Positions 44,758-57,546 of a stretch of 64,000 nt of DNA are shown piece after piece. Within the stretch, counting starts at the first letter, position 1. The number at the start of each line of letters is the position of its first letter. The DNA is from Pseudophaeomoniella oleicola. Lineage: Eukaryota > Ascomycota > Eurotiomycetes > Phaeomoniellales > Phaeomoniellaceae. The DNA lies in contig QWDQ01000045.1 of the NCBI GenBank assembly GCA_003868215.1, positions 124,001 to 188,000 of the forward strand, in the 5' to 3' direction. Under the pieces are notes generated by a model. The model worked only from the letters and a program-made list of their open reading frames with translations, searched no databases and had not been told where the DNA came from. Position numbers and translations under genes: made by a program.

Positions 44758-45016
44758 ATGGGCACTCGAATCGAATGTCTACTCCTGCGGACACGGCGTT
44801 ACGGCCTTCGATTCTCTCGCTAGAGGCGAGTGGGTGACTTCGTCGAGACAAGAGGTCGCGCTTACGAATGCGCGCTGTGCCTTTTTCTCTTTGACACGAC
44901 TCGAGAGACGGTATGGAAAGCGGCCAAAAACAAGCAACATGAACCCCAAAGGCTGGTTTGGGAAAGTACCTCAGTTAGACCCAGAACTACCGCCGATGGA
45001 TCGACCGCCTGAACAA
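44758..45016 (+). pseudogene. frame-broken relative of the Cys/His protein gene at 51.3-52.0 kb
   Basis: DNA of this stretch aligns by eye, at roughly three bases in four, with the minus-strand gene at 51670-51410. It keeps MGTRIE, then in a second frame VYSCGHGVTAFD, in a third GDFVETRGRAYECALC, and back in an earlier frame RLERRYGKRPKTSN and PKGWFGKVPQLDPELPP. The change of frame at several points shows that the copy no longer encodes the protein. Matching starts at the same MGTRIE Met in both loci, which hints that this Met is the true family start. Confidence 0.75.
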
Positions 45017-45279
45017 CAATGTCACCAATCATTTGACAAGCATGCAAGTCTCGGCTTCAGTAATGACATTTGATTGTACTAGTATCGACAACGACGACGA
45101 CGACAACAACAAAGCAGAAGCCAACGAAACGAACGCCTTAGCCCATTGTTTCACCTTCTTTGACGCTCGTCCAGTTCTTGGGACCACTCCTCTGCGCCGC
45201 ATTCAAAGTGCTACGTTCGAAGGGGATGATTTGAGACGCTGACACTTGCACTGGCATGACTCGGTGTATGTCCCCTTCT

Positions 45280-45953
45280 TCACGGCGTCTCTTGGTCCAC
45301 CCAAGGCCTGTAATGCTCGCCGGACACCGAATGCCTGCGCCGTTTGTGGATGTTTCCCGGTGAGAGTGGAGGCAGCATCAATCCAGGTTGCCGAGGCTCG
45401 GTCTTCGTATCAGAAAGGTTTTTGGTTTGCTCCGTCGGAGCCGTTGAAGTTGAGAGCATGGCGGATGTAGGCTGTGGTTTTGGTGGCTGTTTCACGAGTT
45501 AGGATTGTCGCAATTGGCCAAATTCGACTGTGTCAATGTGTTGGAACTTACCTGGCTAGCCGCCACCCGTGGTATTGCGACCTTCTTTGCATCTGGCTTC
45601 CCATAAGGCCGGTTGGGAAACTCAGGCAGGAAAGCTGGAGCAAGCTCCAAGTCGCCGCCATTTGCAAGAGGAAATGCCCAGTCAGGTAGCGTATAATGCA
45701 GCTTCCTTCCGGCAGTTTGAGCCTCCCCGTTGCGCTCTAGGGATTGGATGACACCCTCGTCGATGCGTCGTGCAATGGAATCCTTGAGGCACAAGGGGCA
45801 CTCGGTGTTTGGACGTCGTGTTGTGGCAGGTTCCAGTTTGTAGTTCCAGCATTCTTTGGCGTCCTGGCCTTGGACGTGATGGGGGCAATACATCGTATAC
45901 AAGATCAGATGCCAGCATGTTCCTGGATGCCAGACTCGAATATGATGACACAT
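45280..45953 (-). CDS. Cys/His-rich hypothetical protein (C-x-H ... C-x2-C type)
   Basis: Exons 45953-45552 and 45486-45280 (65-nt intron, GTAAGT to ACAG, phase 0) give 202 residues. The N-terminal 60 residues carry IRVWHPGTCWHLILYTMYC with Cys13, His15 and Cys23, then Cys35 and TECPLC (Cys52, Cys55), so one or two zinc ions could be bound. The middle has WAFPLANGGDLELAPAFLPE. The end is Ser/Pro-rich with a basic GNIHKRRRHSVSG, a possible nuclear signal. No known domain is recognised; it is not a canonical RING because the Cys/His order and spacing differ. Similar layouts occur in the genes at 48.1, 51.3 and 61.9 kb. Confidence 0.65.
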
Positions 45954-48069
45954 GGCTATAGAGTGTCCCGAGGACTTTGGTTTGGGGATTGTTCAGGAGA
46001 TTAGGGAACTATTGACATGTGAAGTAAAGAGTTGGAAAATAGATGACTAGTATTAAGTACCTTAGGCAGAAAGAGATCTGATATAAAATCTGAGTCAAGG
46101 GGCTCCCTGGAAGCTCTCTTTTAAAGATCTGGCAGTAGATTTGTTTGCGTCTGCAGGGGCCCTCATAGACTGTCAAAGACCTGCCTGTCCCGAGCCGCGT
46201 ATAGCCTATCGTTGTAGATCGTTGTAGATCGTTGAGAACCCTGGACCCGAGCATATGCATGACTGCTCTCTCTCATAAAGACTTCCGGGAAAACTTTCCC
46301 CAAATCGTGGTGACAAGTCAGCCTAGACAGCCGAAAAAGATGATGATGACCTCTCTGACTCTCTGGACGTACCTCTTCCCTGAAGCCCAAGTCCGATTTA
46401 AAGAGCTTGAGTTGTGCCTGTCCTAGCAAAATAAACCTTCAGAGGTATTCACCTTGACATCCTTCGGTACCAGCGGGGAACTTGATTGCATTCTTACACG
46501 AGAAGTGTATACATACCGTACAGTACTGTACCTGACATCAAATACTGGTATACTACCTCTTCTGTTCGGGACCGCCTTGGCAAGTCTCACCGACTTCAGC
46601 TCCTTTTGTACACCTTCATCTCACTGGTCTCACTCACCCCAATTCATCGTCGGTCACAACCGTCAATGGACCTAGCAAGAATTAATGGCATTAATTATCA
46701 ATGTCCCTTTCATTCCACATTGCAGAAATAGATGGGAGACTTCTGTCATCGTTGTGACGGCTGGGTGGCTGCTGGATGGTTGGGTGTATAAACGCCTATA
46801 CAACCCAGCTCATGCTCAAGGCACGACCTCTGACATCCAGCAGTCCACACCAAATAACTGAATGACTCTGTTACAGTCATGAAGGACCTTGGGTGTTGAT
46901 CACTCTGGTGGCGCCAATTGCCTCCGAAGTTTCTGCAACTCTCGCGCGGTGGTCTGTCCCCAATTACGACTATGATTGGACGCAAACAAGGGCCGACAAA
47001 TTCGAGCAAGGTACGAGATAATAAAGTTTTCGATTGTATATATATTGTATACAAGCATAATGTCATGGTGTAAAGGGTGACCGATGTGGGTGGCATACTC
47101 AGACAGGTTCTGGTCGTCGTGTGATCTGTTGGGAAAAACGTGGACTAGCAGCTCTGTGAAGGAGTAGCAGTGATGAGACAGGAAGCTTATACCTCATTGG
47201 AGCAACCATAGGCATTATGGTTCGAGTACGCCGAGGGGTTGTGATTGGATCCAGATTGTTCTATTCGACCGGACAATCTGGGGGTCAGTGTCTCTGTGAC
47301 CAGTTCTTCCTTGATCCCGGAGTCTGACCGCTCGTTTTATGCATGGTGGAGTCAACCCAGTCTAACCCATCATGTGGATGAGGAAGTGATCTGGTGAGAG
47401 AAAAAGCACAGTCCACTGGCAACAGGATTTTGTCTGATGCCGTGACTATTGGTCGGAGGCGTCTTTGCCAAATGTGTATCTCGGCCAATGGGGATAGTTT
47501 CATACAGTCGATTTTCCCGACTATGCGGCATTTGGTCGTTATTTCCAACTAGACGCCTACAGTAACTGTCAATAAAGAGCACAAACATCGTCAATGTCGT
47601 GTCGCCTGTTGCACAGATTACAGCAAGGAAGCGATGCTGCAACCAACGATCTTTCAGAGAGCGTACCAGAAAGCAACATACCCTTGCTATCATGGCGTGT
47701 CCCGTTCTCATTGGCGGCGAAGTCGAAGAGCGCACCTACACCTGTGCACCCAGCCTTTCTTGCTGAGAAACCTTGGAAGCTGTACGACTGAAGGAAAAAA
47801 GATTTGGTACACAAGAAGTCCGCGATGGGAATATGACTATATGCCGCCTCAAGTACGCTGAATAGCCTCCGGCATGGCAAGCGTCATCAATACAGATGCG
47901 GTGCATAAACCCCGTTCCCTCTTTTGCAGACCGAGTCTAAGCCTTCGACCACAGCTTCATTCATCGGAACTCTGACAGGAGCTCCCAATGAGCGACAGAC
48001 AGACTCATTTCCTCGGGTACGTCCTCAACTTAATACGACCATCGACGATAACAAAGCGCAGTGCTAAAT
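45954..48069. other. gene-poor stretch
   Basis: No confident gene. A 10-bp repeat ATCGTTGTAG occurs twice and a half at 46208-46236. A plus-strand frame at about 47620-47790 (SDAATNDLSESVPESN, TPVHPAFLAEKPWKLYD) is protein-like but short and without a start or splice partner. Confidence 0.4.
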
Positions 48070-48738
48070 ATGTACCGCCAATTGGTCTACACCTTCAAAT
48101 GCGGCCACGTTGAAAGGTGCTTCATCCATGAGCAGAGGAACGCGGCATACGGAGTTCTGAAAGCTATACTTGGGCCGGGTCCATTCATGAACCGAGTCCA
48201 AATGCAGGTGACAACCCTGAAACTCGAACACGAATGCCCAATCTGTGCTCAAACGAGGCAATTAGCATCAGCTACTGCTACGAAGGTCGCGTTCAACAAG
48301 AGAGTAACCAGCCCAACACCACTGCCGCAGGAGAAACAGACCTCAGAGACCGACTCCACCAAAGATGGCCACACTGAGAACAAAATTATTCCAAACCACA
48401 AAGAGTGGACATCTCGTCGATTCGTATCACTACCTACGAACGAATCCACTGAATTCGGGTATGCAGCGATGCAACAGAAGAATCATGAGCACTGTAGCCA
48501 GCATGGAGATACTCGCTGTCTTACAGAAACAGATTCTCCGTCATCTCCAAGCGATGACCCAGTTGCGGCAGACATCGATGGTGATGCCGTGAAGGAGGAG
48601 CATACAAAAGATTGTCCAACGGCCAAAAGGAAACGCGACTATGGCCCAGACCTGGAAGAAGGCAAGGAGAGTGAAGAGATGCCCAAGAAGATCATCAAGT
48701 TCGTCGTCTCGAGGAGGAAGATTCCAAAGAATCCATGA
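48070..48738 (+). CDS. Cys/His-rich hypothetical protein with basic C-terminus
   Basis: Single-exon 222-residue frame from ATG 48070. Residues 5-60 hold LVYTFKCGHVERCFIHEQ (Cys11, His13, Cys17, His20) and KLEHECPICAQ (His54, Cys56, Cys59), a plausible treble-clef-like zinc site. The middle is Thr/Ser-rich and acidic (SPSSPSDDPVAADIDGD). The tail KDCPTAKRKRDYGPD ... KKIIKFVVSRRKIPKN has bipartite-NLS character. A CGCAG acceptor directly precedes the frame, so a 5' exon cannot be excluded. Shares the aromatic-x-aromatic-x-C-G-H then C-x2-C plan with its neighbours; function unknown. Confidence 0.6.
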   Translation: MYRQLVYTFKCGHVERCFIHEQRNAAYGVLKAILGPGPFMNRVQMQVTTLKLEHECPICAQTRQLASATATKVAFNKRVTSPTPLPQEKQTSETDSTKDGHTENKIIPNHKEWTSRRFVSLPTNESTEFGYAAMQQKNHEHCSQHGDTRCLTETDSPSSPSDDPVAADIDGDAVKEEHTKDCPTAKRKRDYGPDLEEGKESEEMPKKIIKFVVSRRKIPKNP

Positions 48739-51313
48739 GCCAATGGGTGAACAAACATGACGATTCGTGTCGCCTACCTATCTACCTACCTCGATACCAC
48801 TACCCTTAATCAAATATGATGTTATCATTGCTTCATTGACATTCTTTCCCAGTAGTGTGACAACTAGATATGCGTACGCCATCGTTCATTTGATCTATCC
48901 ATTCTTTCCTCCCGCAACAACAACGTCCAAATTAAATCCTCACGTCTGAGTTCCTCTTTGTTCAATCACAATAAGATGTATATATAATATTTCTCTCTCC
49001 AAATCCTCGAAATCCCTCCTCCCCATATTCTCTCTCTGAACTACTCACCCGCACCTTTCTGCGTCTCTCGCATTACGCGCATTGACAATTTGTGCGTATA
49101 CCTCAAATCCCTATCTATCGTTCGTGTGGAAAGTAGGTACCTAGATAGATGGTCTCGGATTGGCTTGGCTTTCTTGCTCGGAATGTCTCTGATTCAGCGC
49201 TCCTTTTTGTGTGCTGTGCGTTTTACATCAACTCTGATGAGATATAGTGGAGGGAAGGGGTTTTGTGGTATGTTCTTGGATGAGGGTGGAAGTGATGATA
49301 TAGGGGGTTGTAGTACTTTGGGGATTGTTTGGTATCTGCGATCTGTTGATGAGCGGCCCTCGTTAGCAATTTATACTGCAGTGGTAGCGTGCTATGAGAT
49401 TTACCGATAGAAAAGCTTTCTGCAGGGTCTCTTTGTATTCCATCTTGCGGCTCCTGATGTTCGTGTAGCGGCTGCTGGAGGTATAGCAGAGAGAGATTCC
49501 TCACGCCTTCGAAGGATCGAACTTTCCACAGCGCTATGCAGATAGACGGTAACGAACGTTCGCATGGATGGATGGATACTATTCGTGCTCTTCGGGTCAG
49601 TGGATATATCGTGCATTCTAGATTCGTATTCTTTCCGTGCGGTTCGCAGGGGTATTGTCATGAGATATCGATGAAGAGAAGTAATCCCAACGAAGAACAG
49701 AGGCGCATTAGAGGACCTTCCAGCCAGCTCTCTGATGAAATTAAGACCTTATCAACGTTTGTAAAGAGTCTGTATGCAACAAAATCTCTTCCATGGTGTT
49801 ACTGAGAAGGACCGTCGTCCCAGATGCCGCTGAGATTGCTCAAACAAAAAGCCATGAATAGAATCAAGCTCTTGCTGATCTACGAAATCAAGACAGTAGC
49901 TAGATGTCAGCGAATGCGCTCGCTCTTTGTAAGTAGTTCAAAGACAGAGCATTGCTTGAGGTAGGTAGGTAGCAAACACCGAGGAAAAGCTCTTGGGAGA
50001 TGTCGCATTGTTTGTCATCGTCATCTATTTCGTTCTTCCCCGACGCACGAGGGGTTTGCTTTCGCTCAAAGGACTCCTTGATATATAGGAGAAGGTTATA
50101 ACATTGCCTTAAACACATGTCTGAATAGAAGACTTATATACACCTTTGAGACGTATTCGCCATTGTCGAGAGGCTAACAGATTCTGCAAAGCAAGTGGTG
50201 GTCCCCAAGCTCCGCGATTGTATACGTACATACAGAAACGGATTTAGTTCTGTGTAACCTCCTTTTTCGTAGGGGGATGAGAGCCCGTTTCTTTGTTTTC
50301 TAAAGTAAATCAGTAATTCAATTGCTCGGCTAGACCAATTGGTCATCTTAGTCTCACGATGAGATCTGACAGGAATCTGAATCAAGCGGTCATGTATGCG
50401 TGTATTCACAAAGCGAAGACACACAGCTGTCACCCCCTCCTCTCTCCTCAATGTCGGTATTCCACGATCCTCAATACAACTTGTCGTTGTATTCAACTAG
50501 ATTGCTGGCAACATGAGAACACACTACTTTCTTTCTGCATCTACAAGCTATCAAATATATTGCCGGATATAAGTCCCATACACGCCATATAGATCAAGAC
50601 CTCCTGAACCAAAGTATCCGAATTGGAAAGAGCTTCGAAACATCCCAGGTAACGGACCAAAACCTTTACTGACCCCGAAAAAGACTGGATACTTTACTGA
50701 CCCTTTCTATTTTTCATAGGAGCCTGCTTGTTGACCACGAACTTATCCCGATTCCCGACGGATCCCTACTTTTCTCTGATCTCGATACTTCAACGGGCCA
50801 CGAAAATGTATATCAGTGACGGCACCAAGATGATGCTGATCCAGCTGCAGGGGAACAAGAGGATATATCAGACATATGACTGCTTTACGTCTAGCTAGTA
50901 AGAGATATATAGTGGACGACATGACAATACGTCTGGAGCATGTTAGCTGTAGCTTCCCAGGGCTGGGGTATCTACAATATAATAGCTCCGAAGTGGGAGC
51001 AGCGGTTCGAAGTCAACCACACAAGAAGAAACAACACCCGCAAAAAATAAAAAGAAGATTGAGAGATACTTTGGAGTTTGTGATACCGTTGTGGGAGGTG
51101 TTTATTTGAAGAAAGAGCATCATAGTCAACGTTGTGGTTGATCTGGCATAGACGTCCATCTACGAAAAGCGTGAGCAAGACACGAATGGAGTTTGGGTAC
51201 GATATAGTCAAAGAATAACGAATGATCAGATCAGTGGAAAAGTCATTGGAATACATTCATATCGTAGGTATCGTCTGGAGATTTGCATAACTTCGTTTTC
51301 AGACTCTCAATCG
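48739..51313. other. gene-poor stretch
   Basis: CT/AT-rich 3' region at 48760-49100, then short frames only. A minus-strand frame at about 49400-49660 is open but motif-free. TAGGTAG words at 49961-49972. Confidence 0.5.
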
Positions 51314-51973
51314 TCAACTTGCGCCATTCCCAACCCTCGTATCCTCTTCCGAACTGGATGGCGTGTTTCCCTTGTTGTCGACCTTATTCTCCTGTCCTTT
51401 CTCATGCTTCTTGCAAATCACGAAACGCTCGACTGGTGGTAGTTCTGGGTCTAAATCGGGTATTTTCCCAAACCAGCCTTTCGGATTGAGGTTGCTTGTT
51501 TTCGGCCGCTTTCCATAACGGCGTTCAAGTCGTGCTAGGAAGAAACACATAGCGCATTCGTAGCTGTGGCCCCTGGTCTCGACGAAGTCCACGACTCGTC
51601 TGTAGCGTGGGAAGTCAAAGGCTGTAAAGCCATGTCCGCAAGAATATACGTATTCAATGCGCGTGCCCATTGCGTCGAGGTGATTGCTGAATGTTACAAC
51701 GTACCAGGGAAGAGTAGTCGTAGAGACGGATATTGGCAAGATGAGCGGTATCAATTGGCTGATAGTGGCTTGATTGAGACCGTCAAGCGTGCGCAGGACA
51801 GGAAGATACTTCGAAGTCGCAGTGGTTAGCCGCACTTGGAGCGCTCTGAAGGCGTAGTCAATAGCTGTATGAGGGAGCTGGGAGTATAGAGAATATGGAG
51901 TACTGGTTGCAGAGGTTTGGGAAGGGTTGTGTGGGTTTGAGAGAGAGAAAGATAGACTGGCGCCCTCAGACAT
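51314..51973 (-). CDS. Cys/His-rich hypothetical protein, intact member of a duplicated pair
   Basis: Open frame of 219 residues from ATG 51973; the family core starts at Met102 (ATG at 51670). The core reads MGTRIEYVYSCGHGFTAFD (Cys112, His114), then ETRGHSYECAMCFF (Cys140, Cys143), then a conserved basic block RLERRYGKRPKTSNLNPKG, then WFGKIPDLDPELPPVERF and a charged tail ending RVGNGAS. The related copy at 44.8 kb matches only from Met102 on, so the shorter 118-residue form may be the real product and the first 101 residues (Ser/Pro-rich, no motifs) may be leader sequence. Function unknown; zinc binding is inferred from the Cys/His order. Confidence 0.65.
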   Translation of the reverse strand: MSEGASLSFSLSNPHNPSQTSATSTPYSLYSQLPHTAIDYAFRALQVRLTTATSKYLPVLRTLDGLNQATISQLIPLILPISVSTTTLPWYVVTFSNHLDAMGTRIEYVYSCGHGFTAFDFPRYRRVVDFVETRGHSYECAMCFFLARLERRYGKRPKTSNLNPKGWFGKIPDLDPELPPVERFVICKKHEKGQENKVDNKGNTPSSSEEDTRVGNGAS

Positions 51974-54900
51974 TATAAGTCACAGTATGGGGGTGCGGTG
52001 TATTCACCCTTCGACAGATCACGGTGACACTGTCCAAGGTGTCTCCAGCGGTCTGTACCATCCTAGGAGACACCGAGCGGGGTAAGGGGGATTCTTCCAC
52101 CAGACCTCAACGACCGATGAAACCGTTGAGAGATTGCGAAGGTTTTGTGTAGCAGTTGTCATAGTGAAGACATTATGCTAACAGCAGGAGCGATAAGTGT
52201 TGGCAGACTGGCCTATCAGCACATCCGACTCGGCGCAACGAACCGGATTTCAGGTGTCTCAAGAAGGATGCGTGGTCCATACAGCTCCATGCATACCAGA
52301 GACTGTTAGAGAGGCATTGTGTTCAGCCGTCGATAGCATACCAACAATTTTGGAAACGTCGAGCGTAGCGGTCAAATGTTTCTAGCCCTGGCGCATGTAA
52401 GTGGTCATGCTCTGACTGTTCCTTTAGCTGCCCATGGTCGGTCAACTCTCCGTCCAAAAACAGCATCTGGCAATGTAGCAGAATAACTCCCCGAAAATTG
52501 CGCTTTTGTGCTCCCAAACGGACATCCCTTTTCAACAACACTCGAAGCATTAACTTTCTATACTTCTCGTCTTCATATACCTCAACTTACCACTTCATGT
52601 GGCAGAAGTGACTGGCAACGCCATGTCCAGCATTTATATTACAAGTCTTCTGACTTGCTGCGCCATCAAGACATGCCACGATGAAGTATCTTTGCCTAGG
52701 CAGGCCATAGCAACAAGTTATAAGCTGCTGAAGGTTCTCACTTCTTTGAATAATCGTAGGCTTTCATGACACGACTGGAAGCTTTTCAAGTCTCCAGGAT
52801 TTCTCCAGCGAGAACATGTGCTAGACAGCGCCATAGATACTTGTTATGTCTGGGAAATGTGCCATACAAGTCTGGGGTTCATCTCGTCACGCATCACGAC
52901 AACGTCCAAGCTAGGTGATTGTATCATCCATCCTCTATGGTCCTCTCCGAATGTACCTTGGATGTTTGGTAAGTCATCGCCATTTCGAGCAACTGCACTT
53001 CCCGTCCACCCCGTGGTCACAACGCTATGCTGAGCTGGCAGTTGAGTATTCGGAGAGTTATCTTCGTACAGATGTGGAATTACCTTCGGATTGGCAACTT
53101 GAGGTTAGCTTAACTTCATTAGTAAGTGCTCATGGAATTTCAACCCTCATCTGTAACGACGCTGACGTTGGCATAGACGACGATTTAAATCTAAGCTACC
53201 CGAGCATCCCGACAAGATGATGAGGCACAAGCCTGAATATTGTGCCTTCCCTGCTTCACGAGTCTGGCGATGCCAACTTGAAAGAGCACGTCCGCTCCCT
53301 GTCTATAGCCCAGAACATCAGTCTCCCAGAATTGACAAGGGAAATGAAGCCCCCCACCCTACCCCACCCCCCTGTTTCGAATAAACGTTCTCAAGAGAGC
53401 AAGTAATACGACATCGTCGGCGCTCTTGGCTGCCAGCCAGAAGTCCTTCGCACAGTTGGCTCTGGTTGTTTGGCAGAGGTCCGGAGTACCACAACTGTTC
53501 TGGCAATACCGATGACCTTCATCAAGTATGAGCTGTCGCGACAGCCATTGTTGACTTGATAACAACTTGCGCAGGAACAGAAGTTCGGGAGATGCTGGCT
53601 GCCATTGACCTGGTACCGCGATACAAGGTACTGACCCAATGCTGTTGGCCGTCCGCAGTACGTGATGATATACCGCCTTCTGATTGGAAGGCCGCATTAA
53701 AGCATCATGACAACGTCGATACATATGAGGGGTGCGGATGAGCATGAGATAATGTGGCCCTCAGCAAAGGAGTGACAGGTCATGGTCGGGGATAGCGAAG
53801 ATGAGCATTGGCAGATATCCAGCATAACAATTGTCTCCAAACCACACCCAAACAGCATATTATTACAGCGAGCAATCAATACCGTTCTGGAGATTGCTTG
53901 ATGGCAACCCGGATCATGCTTTGTACACGAGCCTTCACTTGCGGGGGAACGCTTCCGGACACACTCACACACACCTGGGAGAAGCGGGTAGCGATATAAA
54001 CGGAGACTGGTCATCGCCGGATATGCCGCAACTTGAAGCCCGAAGCGGAAGACTTTTCATTATCTCATCCCCTCCTGAACCTTTCCATGCTCCTTTACAG
54101 GGTGTGGCGATTGGACTCACTTTCCTCTATCGCCGTCGTCGTCGTTATGCAGCGGATATGATTCCGATGCGCCTTGGCAAATACGTTCATCGCCACGGAC
54201 AGTTCCGGTCTCCGGCGGACGTCAGCGTAGATTTGTTACGACTAGTATCATACCGTCTGTACAGGTATCATGATTAGGTATTTACATTTCAACGGCCGGA
54301 AGGGATGTTCCGAGACCAGAACATCTACCACATCAACGTCAGGTCCAGTGCGAGCTTTCTACTACTTTACCTAAAACTCCGGAGTGGGTTACGTGTACTG
54401 CGGATAGGAAGGAAGACGGCAACTATCCTGAACAACGACCACGCAATTACCTTTCTATAGGTATCAGGCAGGAATTGTCTTAGAAGCGATCAGAACGTTG
54501 CCATTTTCCTTACAGACATGGCAACACCCTAAGTAGCTGGATTTCGAGTATGTTGGTCAAAAAGACTTTGATTACTCGTCGTTATACCCAAGCATTTCCC
54601 CCTATTCCCAAGTGACCAAAGGCATGCTGAAGTTATTTGCTATCTTTTATTGAATCCCCTTTTGTGTCGTTTTCAATACTGAATCGAAATCCATCTCCAT
54701 CTCCCCCGCAAATGATCATTCAGGGGCTTTTAGAGTCAGGCATCTTATCTTTGTACAGCAGAACAAGAAGTCACTGGTCGAGCGCAGGTTTTAGATGGCA
54801 CCCACTGTACGTGTGATATGGAACGTTTGCCGGCACATTAGCAAATCTGGCAGGGATGTCTAGATCTCTTTCACACATAAGCACACTGGGAAAAGGACAC

Positions 54901-56494
54901 AACTAAGACCGTTGGGAGCATGCTGCTTATCTAATCTGGACTGCATTGGTACGGATAAGCCGTATATACGACTCGCGCAAAACTGTGCTACCGTGACACG
55001 GCAGTAGCTATTGCCTATTTTCTACCTACCAAATGAACTTCGTCCATGCCTAAAGGCATCTATCAACCTAGGTAGTCGGGTTGAGTACGCTCACAAGAGC
55101 TACGAAGCTCAGGGAACAACGAAACCCCATGAGAAAGATCAGCGGGAACTTTTGTCGACGTATATCCCTGAAATCCCGGTGCCCTCAAGCGATCACAAGG
55201 AGCTCTGACACATTCGGCCTCGCCAATATCTGATTTTGGCTCTCATTGTTCTATAATATCAAGCAGGAAAATCTGCTGGAAAAGGCAATGTGCTTAACGA
55301 ATGCAATCCAATGGGGACCCAGACCGTGGGGAACCCCTCCAAGCGTAAGCAGCGTATGCTATCTGGCATACTTCCAAGAAAAGCATTTCCGATCGTTATT
55401 ATTGGCGCAGTTCTAATGCCTATGTGTAAAGGTTTCCCGGTCCGTGGACATTTTGGGCGCCTCGGTTGCCATTGGGCCGGCAAGCATGCCAACATTGTGA
55501 CCATAGGCCATATCGCACACCGGTGATTCCAGCAGCATTTCCGAAACATGTCCCATTAAAACCTGGTTGCAAATATGGCTGAAGATATCGAATCCCGTTA
55601 GTTTTGCAGGGATTGGACAGAACCTGCGGTCATCCTGCAAGTGGTCAAATGTGATGGGCGTATCATAAGCGAGCATCACATTGTCGGCGGATGTACACCG
55701 AATGTTTCAACTACCCCACTGGGTAGACCAGATCTGGGACTACGTCATCATCACTGATCTGCCAGGGATGAAAACTACCGGAAGAGGTACATTAGCAGTC
55801 ATTAATTATATACAAGTGGAAAGATCACTCCTAGGATAATTACATCTGCAGCGCATCAGTTGTACAGCTAGCCAATTGAAGGAAATCAACTTGATAATAG
55901 TATCTTCGTGAGGACCAGGTGCTCGACGGCTTGGATACTTATGCAAAGTCATAAAGACATGACTCAATTTCCAGGTCATAGTCCTATGACGGCGAATATG
56001 TAACCAGCATGGCTGGAGTTGGCTTCGCCATTGGATAGAGGGTGTCCAAACTTATACGAAGTTGGACAACAAAGATCGTTATGATGCCCTTGCTGCAGAA
56101 CTGCTACGACTAATTTGTGGGATAGTATAATGGAGTATGCTTTGGCACGGCAATGGACTAGTACGATGACAGTACCAGAGAGACCATTATCAATCTGGAC
56201 GCACATCTGGACCAGAACCGCATGTTATGTCTCGGCGTTGACTAAATCGTGATGCCCAGGATATACAGCATATTGGCAATAGAGGACAAACAACGTCGTC
56301 TGCTTCACAGAACACGCATTCGGCACGACAAAGCTCTACACTGTTAACAGGATATGAGATCTCTACAAATAGAACTCCAGAATTCTCTCTGAAGATTTCG
56401 ATCATAGTTCTACTCTTACTCTCATCCGCATCTGCTTTGTCTGAAGTTCTATCCAGTAACACCAAAAGACTGATCGGCTCAACAATCTTTGAAA
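51974..56494. other. 4.5 kb gene-poor stretch
   Basis: No confident gene. Protein-like fragments without start or splice support: plus strand 52990-53105 (WSQRYAELAVEYSES, DVELPSDWQLE) and minus strand 56250-56440 (EIFRENSGVLFVEIS, CRAECVFCEADDVVCPLL). They could be gene remnants. No repeats or mobile-element ends were recognised. Confidence 0.4.
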
Positions 56495-57049
56495 ATGTCT
56501 TTGACGTTGAATTCTGACTCTGTCCAAGAGAAGCCAACAGGATGCTTGATACGCTCAGTGTCATGGCCCCAGGCTGGTCATGGACCAAATATGCATCACA
56601 TGATTGTGGTCCAGAATGAACCCGCCGATGTGGCGACTGGCCCAGTCTCAAACCCCATCTCTGGCATACGTATGTCTCCTTTAGTCCTCTGTGTCCAGAG
56701 TCAGGCTTACTAATGGAATTCGTGATAATCAGCTGCTAGGACGACCCCTCTTACTGTCTCCAACTTGTGGCTATCCCAGATTGTGTTTGGAGATCATAGG
56801 ATTAGCCCACGGATTGACTCTCAGGTTGAAAATATCCGGACTTGGTTGGGAACCGTACCAGGGCCAATGCGGAGATCTTTCTCTGCGCCTAGCATCCTGA
56901 ACGACGTTAGTCATACTGTCCATCCTGCCTTTCCATCTGGACAAGCTCAGGTCACTGCGGAGGAAGATGTCTCGTCATGTGCCGTTGAAAGCACAGACAT
57001 GAGCGTCAGTGAGCTCGGTGCGATTCACGGAGTTCCTGCTAAGCAATGA
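56495..57049 (+). CDS. hypothetical protein, two exons
   Basis: Exons 56495-56669 and 56733-57049 join in frame (63-nt intron, donor GTATGT, branch TTACTAATGG, acceptor ATCAG) to 163 residues. The product runs MSLTLNSDSVQEKPTG, WLSQIVFGDHRISPRIDS, VENIRTWLGTVPGPMRRSFS and ends ELGAIHGVPAKQ. Strong intron signals support a real gene. No domain or signal peptide recognised. It is followed 497 bases later by another small hypothetical gene on the same strand. Confidence 0.5.
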
Positions 57050-57546
57050 ACCATTCTATGAGACTGGGTTATGATGGAGGAGCACAAGAGTACGAAGGCA
57101 GATGATGCTCATTAGCTATTAGACTGCTTGCTATTGAACGGAAGAGACTGTGTCTCTTACACATATCATCAGAACTCTCCTCTCTATTAAAGAAAGTGAA
57201 ACGACAGGGGCGTTAACCCGTCCTAAATACCTAGCATTAGGCTCAATCAGATACTCTCCATACCAGCAAGTCCCTGTATTGCTTTGTACTCCCGCAGAGC
57301 AGGCGGGGTAAATACAACATAGTTCAGAGCAGGGTTCTATTAACTCCTTCCTGTTCATCTTCGCTCGATTACGTACTCATACCTCGTCGACCTGGGTTGC
57401 TTTCATATGTTCGAAGAGAGGCAAATCCCTTGCCTTGGTTTACAGGTACGAATTACACAGGACATTGTTGAATGTTCAGCTAACGCAGGACAGGGTTGAC
57501 ACAGGTTCTAGATCTTAACGCCTGTAGGGAAGCATAGACTGCCAAT
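57050..57546. other. intergenic
   Basis: Gap between two small same-strand genes; nothing recognised. Confidence 0.5.

Noticed and set aside
45280-45953. RING finger E3 ligase
   Set aside because: CPLC and upstream Cys/His are suggestive, but the C3HC4 order and spacing of RING domains are not met.
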